DNA of 64,000 nt from contig JAMWET010000580.1 of the NCBI GenBank assembly GCA_024036415.1, positions 92,501-156,500 of the forward strand, written 5' to 3'. Positions 23,001-35,900 of the stretch are shown piece by piece; position 1 is the first letter of the stretch; each line of letters opens with the position of its first letter. The notes beneath the pieces were generated by a model. The model had not been told where the DNA came from and searched no databases. It saw only the letters and a program-made list of their open reading frames with translations. Origin of the DNA: Prochilodus magdalenae (taxonomy: Eukaryota; Chordata; Actinopteri; Characiformes; Prochilodontidae). Both the position numbers and the translations under genes were made by a program.

Positions 23001-26000
23001 TAAAGGAACCAAAACCAAGTACTGAATGTATAAATGAACATAAATATTAAACTAAATATTAAAACATGTCACTTTATGTGTAACGAATGTAAACTATATG
23101 ACCATTTAACTATTTAATTATGAATTTCATCTTTGAGATGCACCTGTACTGTTGGTGGTAAAGTGTTCTTTGGGAATTACTTGGCGTACAATGTCCTACA
23201 TGTTTTTATCTGTCTTTTAATGTGACTTAAGATGAAACCATTGCAAAGCTTTCTATAAGATCTCAGACGGTGAATTCATAACCCTTTCATACAAGGTGCT
23301 GAACTATGTAGACGTCTGATTGCTATCACCACTGCTGTGGACTATTCTGGCCTGTTTCTCTAAAACCCTTCCCATCAAAATCCTTTTACATGCGCTATTT
23401 GTTTATATACTTTCTATTTAAATGCGTTTGGTCCACTAGATGGCGGCATTGAAGAAGCTTTGAAGCTCAAAGCTGCTTATTGAAGGAACTCTCAGCACAG
23501 CTGAGCTTCGGTTACTAAAAGCAGCAGGTGTGTCAACCGACCATCAGTCAAGGACAAGTAAAACCACTAGGTGTTTAATTTATATAGCATTTCTGATGAG
23601 AGATGTAGATCAACATTTCAGCATTTTCCCACAGTATGATTCACCAAGAGAGCAAGAGACCTAAAGAAGACCAGGGGTGGAGTTTCAAACAATCCTCTTG
23701 ATGGTTCAAAGGAGAAAGTCCTACCCCTGGTAGGACAGATGGTGGCTGATGGTAAGCGAAGTTGCCTTCAAAGGCTGCACAAGAAGCAGCATCATGTTAG
23801 GCAGCTTGGTGGGAACTAGCTATATGCATTCTTGGGGTTTGGGATCCTCCCTGCAAAAGTATATGGGGTTTGGGGATATCAGGGTTTGGGTGGGGCCAAA
23901 AAGAAATGGGAGATACTGGTGAAAGCAGAATGGAAAAACAAGACAAACAGCGAGTTGAACCGACTGAAATTGTGCTTGGGGGTCCACCATTGTGCTTGGG
24001 GGTCTTAATGGGAAAACATTTCAGAAAGACGTGTTGCTATGCGGAAACTGTGCATTTGATTAAAAAGCTGTAAACAAGCACACCATTCCTGATCCGGCCG
24101 AGAGTCCGCTCCTAAATTTCAATTCTATGGTCTACATGAGAATACACGCCCAACTGTCACTGTGCCTTGAGATGTCTTTACAGTTTAACAAGAGATTCTC
24201 CTTGTCTTGACATGAAAACTTTGAAAAGTAACATCTTAAGACTAGGACGTAATTGTTCTTGGCTTGGCTTAAGGGTGAGGCATGACGTTTGAAATCACTT
24301 TGCCTCAACACATTGAGATGTGTGTGTGAAGAATCTTCCAAAACTTCTGTGCTCTTGCTTCTACAGGTATGGAACATCTCGGAACGTTTCTAAAGTCTGT
24401 TTAATTTGTTTTTCCAAAGCAGTCAAGCTGCCTGATGGTGTACCAGTGAAACGGAGATAGAGCCTTTCATTCTCTAACATTTCATTCACGGCCTAGCTCT
24501 AAAGGTGTCCAGGCAGCCTCAGTGGCTCTTGCCCGAAGCGGTTCTTCAAACCCAGTTCCAGAAAAGTTGAGACGGTAGGTAAGACCAGGAGACAGTGGTA
24601 GTTGTTAGTAGTTGTAGTCATTCTGATTTTATATTTAGGATACACTAACCAGCCACTTTATTAGGTACAGCCATTTGTTTCTACACTCATCTATTTTATC
24701 AGTTCTTCAATGAAACTGACAGTGTAAGGTTTCAGACGCTTAGGTCCTTGAAGCCGACCGTTGAAAGTTTCAATACGGAAACAAAAGTCTTCTATGACAG
24801 CTGCTTTCTTGGGAAGGTTGTGAAACGGAGAGGAAGAGAAACTCAGAGAGCCGTTCTAGACGTTGGTCATTTCCTCAGAAAGTAGAGGAACCAGACTGTC
24901 ACTAAGCGGGCAATGCCACCACCTGCAGTGGTGCGAGGGTTCTGCTGAAGAGAAAAATGCTGCACTCGGTCTCTTTGCTCTGCACATTCTACTTTCCGAG
25001 GTAGGACTCTGGTGGGGGTTGTGGTTGAGGAGCGACTCTATTTCGATAGATATAGGTTTACTGCTACCGGTTTGTCCACCCATTGTCCACTTTTGTTGGT
25101 CTAAGGATGATCACATGCAAAAACATCATAAACCTGACATGACAAAGCTCGTTTATGGTCAGTTTGAGGCCTGTTTATGGTCAGTTTGCCTTCCCCGTCC
25201 CAGAGGTGAAGAAATTCCACTAGCAGAACCACAAAACCAATTTTTGTGAAGGAGCCTATTTCTTTGACATATCTGTCTATATCTGTAGTCAAGAGCTTCC
25301 TGTCATTTTCTGCTTTAGGCTTGCTTAGCGAGGTTGCCAGAATGGTCACTACCAAGATATTTCAGGCACATAAAAAAATTCAGAAATTCAGTTATATATG
25401 ATCAATTATCATATATATATATATAGACAAGTAAACAGTGGCAGCAAAATTTGTGTGCATATTTGTCTGATCTATTTATCTTTATCTACAAGAAATAATA
25501 AATCATTCTTGTGTAACCAAAGCGCTTTCTAGAATGCAGACACCAAGTCTACAGTACAAACAGATGGGAAATCCCAAAGTAAGTCAGCATTAAAGGTAAA
25601 GACGATAAATGGAATGCCTAGCATTCATTGAGCCTACATCTGGCAAACCAAACGTTTATTTTCCCCTGACCCGCATATACACATATGCACTTCCTGATGA
25701 CCCCTTTACCCAGACTGCTGTCAACTGGAAATCATGAAAGATCTGAAATTCAAAAATGACTGTTAACCTGTAAATCCAACAGTTTGGTTCTAAACACAGT
25801 TTATTTCAAATTAGCATTCAAGGCCAAACTGGAAATTCCAGGACAAACTTAAATGGTTAAAGGGGTAACTGTAGAATCACACAAACTCAAAGGGTCAAAG
25901 GGTTAACTGTAAAAACACACAAATACCATATTTGAGCTCTTTCTCTGGTGTTCAGAATCAAAACGATGTGTGATGGTGGCAAGGCGCCAGACACATCGCT

Positions 26001-26040
26001 AGTTACATCCTACTACTCCTGCACCTGGGTAACATTTAGT
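23001..26040. other. Intergenic stretch without recognisable genes
   Basis: I find no exon here. A fragment tacactaaccagccactttattaggtaca at about 24648 is a common end sequence of fish repeats. Two identical blocks, gtgcttgggggtc, lie at about 23971-24003. Open frames up to 128 codons show no family features. Confidence 0.4.
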
Positions 26041-26051
26041 TAATATTATAA

Positions 26052-26298
26052 TTCAGTAAGCTAGCTTTGTGTATATGCTCAGATGTTGAATGCATAGAAT
26101 GTCAATGACCAGGTGAACTGTGGGAATTGACATTCTGTCCTATGCTGTTTTGTGTGGCGGACAGTTAGGCTAAAGTGCAGCTAGGTGCACACATGTTAGT
26201 TGAGGGATACTCAGTGGGGTCCTAAACCCAGATATGTACACAGTTTTACACATTGAGGTTTTACACGTTAAGGTTTTACACAAAGCTAGCTTACTGAA
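26052..26298. mobile_element. MITE-like element with 22-bp terminal inverted repeats
   Basis: ttcagtaagctagctttgtgta at 26052-26073 is the exact reverse complement of 26277-26298. A second inverted pair, agaatgtcaat and attgacattct, lies inside (about 26096-26135). It is too short to encode a transposase and sits just upstream of the AT microsatellite. Confidence 0.75.
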
Positions 26299-26319
26299 TA
26301 ACTGTGTATAGTAAAGCTA

Positions 26320-26363
26320 GTATATATATATATATACATATATACATATACATATACATGTAC

Positions 26364-26421
<58 letters not shown>
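26320..26421. repeat. AT/ACAT microsatellite
   Basis: (TA)n interrupted by catatacatatacatg units. It gives spurious Ile-Tyr frames on both strands. Confidence 0.95.
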
Positions 26422-26425
<4 letters not shown>

Positions 26426-26877
26426 TGTATATACCACAGTTTTTACTCTCAACAGTTTTGCCACACTACAGAGCGACACACGACCCACACCAGTAGAGGT
26501 CTCACTCTACACAAAAATCAAGCCTCAGAAACGAAGGCAGCACCACACAAGACATCACCCAGAACCCCAGTTTCAGCCTCCCTTGATTACCCCACTAAAT
26601 GTTATCTAATTGGGAGACAGGACTCTGGAGAGTGCGACCCCTGCTGTTCTGGAGGGTCATTACTGGCCATTGTTTATACCCGTATATGCAAGTGGTTGAA
26701 GCCTGGGAGGACCAACTCCATTAAGACACTGGAAATCCAGCTAATACTAGTAGCTCATGGAAAGACTATAGAAATATAGACATAGTGTTTAATAGTTTGG
26801 AGCTGTGCAGAAATAGTGAAATAAGACTGAATGAGTTGTATTTGTTTTCTAGGTATTAGATGAACGCTGGCTGAAAG

Positions 26878-26911
26878 ATGGCTCAAGGAGAAGTACCTAG
26901 GGAACGCATTG
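26878..26911 (+). CDS. Start exon of GIMAP copy 1
   Basis: ATG at 26878 encodes MAQGEVPRERI plus one base, followed by donor gtaaga at 26912. An acceptor (tttgttttctag) ends at 26852, so a 5' non-coding exon lies further upstream. Phase 1 matches the next exon. Confidence 0.7.
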
Positions 26912-29900
26912 GTAAGACGTATGGCTTAGTTGTAAGGTTATGGTTATGTTACAATATTTACTGTTAATTACCATTATTTCCACAAAAGACACAAAAATCG
27001 TTTATTAATACAGCCTCAGTGCTCCTAAAATACCCTGTACTGATGACTGTTAAATAAGCTCACTGGACAAAAAAATGAGTCCCCTGTGACTGAAATGACC
27101 CTATTAGCGTGTAACGCCTCCACAAGCACCAATAACAGCTCTGATTGCATTGGGCATGTACTGGACAGGTTTCTGGATGTAGGCCACATCAGTGTTCAGA
27201 CACTCTTACCTCAAAGGATTGTGCAGTTGGGCCAGATTTGGTGGATGCCTTTCCTGGCACAATTCCGAGGAGAATTCCCTGTGGACTGGGATTGTAGCCA
27301 CTGCTGGTAGACCCGTATGACTGTACGCTTCCATACACCTGCAGATTCAGCTACTTCCTTTACACTATGGTCTTTGACACGCCCAAATGCTCAGTCACTC
27401 CTTTTAGCCAGTCATTAACATCTGCTCTGGAGCCATTTTCCACACATCCCATCATTAAGTTAAGGTGCTACCACTTTAAACATCGAAGGTGACTCACTTT
27501 TTTTGTCCGGTGAGCTTACATAGTCATGGGATGGAGAGAAAACAGGTATAAGGTATGACTTTTTCCTCTTACAGGTGACTTACTCTGTCTCTCAGAGCTG
27601 AGGATTGTGCTGCTGGGGTACAGATATGCTGGGAAGAGTTCAGCAGGAAACACCATCCTGAACAGAGAGGAGTTTGAGTTAAAGGGAACTGCTCAGTGTG
27701 TGAAGAGACAGGGAGAAGTAGCAGGGAGACACATCACTGTGGTTGAAGCTCCAGGATGGTGGAGAGATGAACCTGTAGAGGAGAGCACTGAGTTACTGAA
27801 ACAGGAGATTGTGCTCAGTGTGTCTCTGTGTCCTCCAGGACCTCATGCTGTACTGCTGATCATACGTCTGGACAGGGTGTTTAACAGAAATTATAGAAGG
27901 ATATTAGAAGGATATCTGAATCTTCTCACTGATACAGTCTGGAGTCACACTATAGTGCTGTTCACCTGTGGAGACTGTCTGGAAGACACACCCATAGAGC
28001 AGCACATTGAGAGTGAAGGGAAGGAGCTCCAGTGGCTGGTGGAGAAATGTGGGAACAGGTATCATGTTCTCAACAATGAGAACAGGAGTGATGACACTCA
28101 GGTCACAGAGCTGCTGGAGAAGATAGAGGAGATGGTGGCAGCGAACGGTGGACACCATTTTGGACAACTGAGAATGGGAATGACAATTAGGGAGAAAGAA
28201 ACCAAAGAGAAGGAAGTCTTTGAAAGAAGAAGTAAGTCAAAATTTCTTTGCTTTGTGCTATGTACTGTCGGGTTCTCTTGTTCTTTGTAGATGTTCTGCT
28301 GACTTGGCAGCATTGCTAGCTTAATAAACAGAACAGTGCATGGAAATCACATAGAAGCAGCTTATGCTGCAAGAGCAAAATGAGCATCTATGAAGAAAGT
28401 TACTACAGATAGATAACTCGGGCAGTATACCACTGAGGTGCTACTAGAAAGGGAAAACCTGTTATCTCAAGTCATCTGATGCTCTGTTTGGTGCAGATCA
28501 CCATAGAAATTCGTTCCTACCAGCAACGAAGTGGTGGGTTCATTTGGATTTTGGTTTAGTGGCATTTGGTTAGTGCTCACCAGAGTACGAATTGAGATTC
28601 ACACCTATCAAATGACCCATTTGAGAAAAAAAGGTTTAATTTGTTCATACCAGAAATAGCGGGAATTAAAACACCCTTCAATATAACTAAAAACCTCAAC
28701 CCCATGTGCCTTGCGTTTGAAGGCACTTGTTACTGACACTTCAAGTGTGATAAAGGAAGCGACCAAAATGATCTTTGTTCACCATTATATCTTCTGGTGA
28801 ACTTCAAGAAGTTCAAGAAAAATTCCAGAAATCTAAAAAGAGAGAAATCCCGACTGCAGTTTTTAAAGTTTAATTCTCCTATACTGAAAATAAAATAACA
28901 GCAGGTGGCAAGCTCACGAAGAGTTGACAGCGTTTCAGGCTTAGGCTTCATCAGGTCATTGGCAGGTCCTGTTTTGGATTTCCTCCTGCTTTCTATAGGT
29001 CATCACTGTGAATTTTAGAAAACTCAATAAGCAAAGTCTAATGAAGCCTGCATCCAAGACGGCCTCTCGGGAAGATCCTGGACTAACTCCTGTCCTGCAT
29101 ATTTTGAAGTTTTCCTGACCTACCTACAAGTCATGAAGGCCTTGTTAAGACAGAGATAGTCCATGTGGGTTGACCACCTGAGTGTACTCTCAGTATTAGA
29201 TTAGATTAAAGCCGTTTTGCCAATTGTAGTTACACACAGAGGAGTTCTACCTCGATAGATTGGCCAATACTTATTTTTACACTATTGTGAATTAGAATTA
29301 TTTGAATTATTACAAAGTTACTCTGAGGATGATGATGATGATGACATAACAAATAATAATTCTGGCCTTTCAGTAAAATCAATAGGTTGAAACATGATCC
29401 TCTGAGCCCTCTTGACTGCTAATTGATTAAACCAGTGAGTGGACAGGAATTAAACTTCCTGTATATGCATGTCTGTGTGTTCCTCAATCATAGGTTCATC
29501 ATTACTGATGGAATACAGTGAAAGGACTGCAGCAGATGTGAGTACAACAGTCTTGCCATGAACAGTCTTTGACAGGGTGGCTTTGTGATGGGGTCAAGGC
29601 GGGGTTGTGGGATGGTTATTTAAAAAGTCCCCTAATATCACCAACTTTGGAGAATGACTTCTCTAATGTCAATATCAGACAGTCATTTGCTGGAATAAAG
29701 AGAGCCAAAAAAGGGGACTGGGGGCAGGGATTGGGTTTAGGGGGTGGTTGGAGAACTAGGGTAGCGGGTGGATTATTGGGGATCTGCTGCAATCCAATCT
29801 GGCCAACAGAACTTCAAGCAGGACTTAATATTGCCCAGCAGCTATTGGTTTCTCTGTTAATGTTTAATGTCAGGACAACATGAGCTCCGTGGACAAAAGA

Positions 29901-32900
29901 GTGAGTCCCCTCTCTGATGTTCTTGGGGTGTTTTTAATGGGTTCTTTGGTTGAGCTGACAGTGAATATGAACCACAGTGCCTACACTGAGCTGCTGGACA
30001 ACCGAGAAACATCACATTCCTATCACTGTATTCCAAGATGACAGTTCTGGGCTGTTTTTAGAGGGCTGTGATTGTGACTGATTGGCATGATGAACCTTCA
30101 GGAACACCTGTACTGGCCCACAAAATCCCCAGATTTGGATTCTCTTGAAAATCAGAAGGACTACCTGGAACAACCAGTAAAACGCCAGGGATCCACCAAA
30201 TCTGGTCCAAATGACCAGTTCTTGAGTGGCTGAACATTGATGTGGCCTGTTATAGACGTTCTGTTATAAGCAGTTCAGAATTTGCCATAGTGTCAACAGA
30301 ATTTGAAGACAATATTTCAGAAGAAGGGTCTTAAACTCAGGGCCCTAAGAAGTCCTGTAACTGCTGGCAAATGAAATTCAGGTAGTGGAATATGAAGGAG
30401 CCTGTAAGTTTGGATGTAGATGACTCATAGATGTTCCTGAAGGGGAGTGTGACAGCACCCCACTACCCTGTGGTGGCTCTCCTGATGCAGCCCAACTTTG
30501 ACCTGGGGCTTTTTATGGTTACAATGAGAGGAATTGAGATGACCCTTCCAGTCTACTTAATACTGAATGCACCCTTTCCACTCTGAATCAAGGAGATCCA
30601 ACACCGGAATTCTGGGAAGGTGCCCACACGGGAGTGCAAGGGACCGCCTATAACAAACTATAACAGGATAAAAAGGCGACCTAATCGTGAGTATTGCTGA
30701 CACATTTGATTTTGAACAAATGTAATTATTATTAATTATAGAAAGAGAACAAATGAGTAGTTAAATAGTTTAATATATCAATAAACACAAATTTAGGTAA
30801 CTCTTTATTGTGACGGTCCTCCTGTAGATATTCAGTAGACTATCAGAAGGCTATTTACAAGCACATCTGTTTTACTAGCAATAACAATATCTACAGAGTG
30901 TTAACTAACCGTCAACAAAAACATCAGCATTTCTTTGGTTTATATTGTGCAAACATTTTCTTTGGCTCTTGATTATGGTCTGCAAATATACAGTGGGGTG
31001 CGAAAGTTTGGGCAGCCTTGTTAATTTTCCTGATTTACCTTTATAAAGCATTGATTTTTTGGATAAAAAAGTTAAGTAAAATATATCATATAGGGGACAA
31101 ACACAGTGATATTTGAGAAGTGAAATGAAGTTTATATGAATTACAGAAAGTGTGCAATAATTGTCTAAACAAAAGTAGGCGGGTGCATAAATTTGGGCAC
31201 CCCCAAAAAAAACCTTAACTCAATATTTAGTAGATCCTCCTTTCGCAGAAATAACAGCCTCTAAACGCTTCCTATAGCTTCTAATGAGAGTCTGAATTGT
31301 GGCTGAAGGTATTTTAGACCATTCTTCTTTACAAAACATCTCTAGTTTGTACAGGTTTGATGGTTTCCGAGCATGGACAGCTCTCTTTAAGTGACACCAC
31401 AGATTTTTTAAATAATATTCAGGTCTAGGGACTGAGATGGCCATTCCAGAACGTTGTACTTGTTCCTCTGCATGAATGCATTAGTAGATTTTGAGCAGTG
31501 TTTAGGGTCGTTGTCTTGTTGGAAGATCCAGCCCCGGCGTGGCTTGAGCTTTGTAACTGATTCCTGGACATTGGTCTCCAGAATCTGCTGATATTGATTG
31601 GAATCCACGCGTCCCTCAACTTTAACAAGATGTGTTCTTTTTTCTCCATGCATAACGGCCCTTGTTATGCCCAAATAACTCTATTTTAGTTTCATCAGTC
31701 CACAGCACCTTATTCCAAAATGAAGCTGGCTTGTGCAAATGTGCTTTAGCATACCTCAAGCGGCTCTGTTTGTGATGTGGGTGGAGAAAAGGCTTCCTCT
31801 GCATCACTCTCCCATACAGCATCTCCTTGTGTAAAGTGCGCCGAATAGTTGAACGATGCACAGTGACTCCATCAGCAGCAAGATCATGCTGTAGGTCTTT
31901 GGTGCTGGTCTGTGGGTTGACTCTGACTGTTCTCAACATCCTTCGTGTCTGTTTATTCGAGATTTTTCTTGGTCTGCCACTTCGAGCCTTGACTTGAACT
32001 GTGCCTGTGGTCTTCCATTTTCTCACAATGTTTCTCACAGTGGAGGCTGAAAGCTGAAATCTCTGAGATAGCTTTCTGTATCCTTCCCCTAAACCATGAC
32101 GGTGAACAATCTTTGTTTTCAGGTCATTGGAAAGTTGTTTTGAGACTCCCATGCTGCGACTCTTCAGAGAAGATGCAAAGAGGAGAAAAACTTACAATTG
32201 CCCCCTTTAAATACCCTTTCTCATAATTGGAGTCACCTGTGTATGGAGGTCAAGGGTCACTGAACTTACCAAACCAACAGTGACAACAGTGCCCAAATTT
32301 ATGCACCTGCCTATTTTTGTTTAACCAATTATTGCACACTTTCTGTAAATCATATAAACTTCATTTCACTTCTCAAATATCACTGTGTTTGTCCCCTATA
32401 TGATATATTTAACAGATTTTTTTTTTATCCAAACAATCAATGCTTTATAAAGGTAAATCAGGAAAATTAACAAGGCTGCCCAAACTTTGGCACCCCACTG
32501 TATATTTATAGACATTCAACAGACCCTTAGTAAATTATAAACAGATCATATTATGGCCAATCTGTTTATCACTATCAGAGTATCATCAAGCAATCAGTAT
32601 TATACCTATAGATGTGTTACTGGCCATCAACAGACTATCAGTAGAGTGTGTGTAAATACTCTCCACCTGTCAATATTATCTCTATAGGTGTGTTACTGAC
32701 CATCAACAGACTATCAGTAGAGCATGTGTAGATACTCTCCACCTGTCAATATTATCTCTATAGATGTGTTACTGACCATCAACGGACTATCAGTAGAGTG
32801 TGTGTAGATACTCTCCACCTGTCAATATTATACCTATAGATGTGTTACTGACCATCAACAGACTATCAGTAGAGTGTGTGTAGATCCTCTCCATCTGTCA

Positions 32901-35900
32901 GTATTATACCTATAGATGTGTTGCTGACCATCAACAGACTATCAGTAGAGCATATGTAGATACTCTCCATCTGTCAATATTATACCTATAGATGTGTTAC
33001 TGACCATCAACAGACTATCAGTAGAGCGTATGTAGATACTCTCCATCTGTCAGTATTATACCTATAGATGTGTTGCTGACCATCAACAGACTATTAGTAG
33101 AGCGTATGTAGATACTCTCCACCTGTCAGTATTATATCTATAGATGTGTTACTGACCATCAACAGACCATCATTAGAATGTATGTAGAAACATTTGTAGA
33201 CCAATAATATCCAAACTCATTTAAAGATGCAGGACAACGTTGAAGCCATCATGATAATTTTGATAGCACCTCTTTAGTATTATAGCGATAAGCTAGTGCA
33301 AAGCTTATTGTAATTGAGGTGAAGTGACAAAATCGCCCTGGTCGTTAGTGCATGATGACGTTTTAGAATGTAAGGACCGCTGACACGTTTGATTTTAAAA
33401 TGTTCATGTTACAAATCCAGCTAAACTAGAAACAGTTCAGAACAAAATGTTGTCTCATTAATGTACAGCTATCTCAAACACAGGAGTAGGGAGCTCTTTC
33501 AGCACTGGAACTGGCCAGCCTGAACTACATGCCAGTCTCAGTTCTGGCTAAACATGAATGATTCCCGGTGTTGCACTTCTACATTGCAAAACGATTTGTC
33601 AGTTCCAAAAATAAGCACATTAAACACAATATGTGCTGATAATGAGCTCCGCGATTGTGACCAATTGGCATGATAAACCTTCAGGAACACCTGTACTGGC
33701 CCACAAAATCCCCAGATTTGGATTCTCTTGAAAATCAGAAGGACTACCTGGAACACCCAGTAAAACGCTAGGGATCCACCAAATCTGGACCAACTGACCA
33801 ATTCTTGAGTGGCTAAATATTGATGTGGCCTACATCCAGAAACCCCCCGTTGCAGCGCAGCCTAGACCTGGGGCTCTTTATGGTTACAATGAGAGGAACT
33901 GAGGTGACCCTTTCAGTCTACTTAATACTGAATGCACCCTTTACACTGTGAGTCAAGGGGATCCCAACCCGTAATTCTATGGAGGTGCCCAAATTGGCGC
34001 ATGAAGGACGAGCTATATCACGCCTGGAACAGATGACAAGCCAAAGTAAATGTGAGTATTGCTGACACATTTGACTTTAAACAAATGTAATTATTTTTGG
34101 GCTTAGGGAAAGAATTTTGAATCATTGAATAGTTTAATCGATAAACAATTTAAATATATATTGACACAAACCTCGTGCCACCTGGGTGCATGAGTTTGAG
34201 TTTTGATCTTATGTGCTGCAGAGTCCTTTGTGCAGTTTAATCCTTCCAATTTGCCAGTAGTTTCTTGTGTACAGGTTCTGGATCATGCCTTTTTCCACTG
34301 GGTTTAGGCTGCTGTGATGCTGAACACTTTAGTTCATTCAGCTTCTACATGTAGAGTGTATACATGTACTTGAACCCTACATTATATCAATATGGTTCCC
34401 TGGGCAGGACCCCTAACACTACCTTCACCTCCCTGTATAAGAAATGATCAAATTGAAAGTTGCTCTGAATGAGAGCGTCTGCCCAATACTGTAAACGTAT
34501 AGTGATAAGTGACTATTGTGATAGTATTCTCTTGTGTAGAGGTTCTGGATCATGACCTTTTTCATTAGTGTTAGACCTCGATACTGAAGAAGCCTTTGAA
34601 GAGGAGGACTCAGTCTGGTCTCCGCTGGATTATGATAGGTTACTATGTAAGTATTCCTGACACATTTCAGTTTAGTATTTTATAAAAGATCAAAAGTTTA
34701 CTCAAAAAGCTTTGAAGTGAGCTGCCTTTTAAGTTGATACGTATAGTATTTTTGTTCTATTTTTCAGGGCTACATTCTGTTATCTGTAGCAAATCAAGCC
34801 AGACTAAAACAGTACTTGAGCAAGAGACAAAATACTGTCCAGGTGTAGCAGCAATGTTACTACATTAAACTCAGTACTGACTAAACATGAATTATTCTCA
34901 GTGTTGCATTTATAAACTATAAAATTGTTTGTCGGTTCAAGCTCAGCATAAATAATATTAATAACTGTAGGCTAAAAACAAGATACAAAAGCAAATCAGA
35001 TACAAAGGTTATCTTATCGTAGTTACCTATAAAATCAAACACAGGCAAAGTGCCCCCCTAATATTATTTACTAAAGCATTATTTCTAGAACTAGTGTCTG
35101 GTCTGAGCTGGATGGATGTAAGTATTACACATTAAGGTTTCATATATTGTAAAAGAAAATAATAATAATAATACCACAAATAAAGTTTATTCAAAAAAGC
35201 CAAATTAGAAACTTTAGCTAGAGACAAAATGCTATCCAGGTGTAGCAGCAGCTGTGTTACTTAAGAATCTACAGGTACATCAAACTCTGAAGTAAGGAAC
35301 TCTTATAGGACAGGAACTGGCCAGGCTAAACTACAAGCCGTTCTCTATACTGTCTGATCATGTATTATTCTCAGTGTTGCATATATGCTCTGCACTGTGA
35401 AGTGTTTTGTTGGTCCAACCCAAAATGAAATGACTTTCATTTGTTACAAGCAAATGAACTAGGTTTATTCAACCTAAAAAAAAGGACTTTAAACACACGA
35501 TTCAAATTCCTTGTAACTATTTAGCGTATTTTTTATGTTGCACTTTTTACAGTCTGTAAAATGGTTTGCCTGCTCGAGTCCAAAATGAAAAAAATAAAAT
35601 GTTAATAATTATGTCAAAAAAAAATTAATGTGGCAACAGTTAGTTTAACTTGTTTAACTCAAACAAATGAACAAATGGAAACAATGCTAAAAATCTATTA
35701 ATTTGAATGGTTAGGAAAGAAACTGAACTAAACCCAAACTAAAGAAATGAAAAAAAAGCACAGCTGTAAGTTATAGATTTCATTAATTTTTATAAAATCT
35801 TAAAACTTTTTTTTTCATTAATGTTTTGTGGTCTGTTAGGCTGCAGCAGATTTCGGATTTTAGGAAAAGTACTATAAAAATAATCATATTACTGTGTATG

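Noticed and set aside
24863..25249. A 128-codon frame in the intergenic stretch
   Set aside because: No ATG context, splice logic or family motif is seen, and composition looks random.
26291..26609. Tyr/Ile-repeat frames on both strands
   Set aside because: They arise from the TA microsatellite.
27904..28313. Antisense frames in the GIMAP exons (also 52279-52533 and 59298-59645)
   Set aside because: They are shadows of the conserved GTPase frame. They recur in all three copies only because the DNA is nearly identical.
29492..29535. Constitutive exon between GIMAP copy 1 and the FIIND
   Set aside because: Splice signals are good, but it ends in phase 0 and would bring a stop in the 36206 exon. 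I kept it only as a possible alternative exon.
32590..33200. CRISPR-like array
   Set aside because: The 76-bp units are repeated throughout without unique spacers, and the setting is a vertebrate intron. It is a tandem minisatellite.
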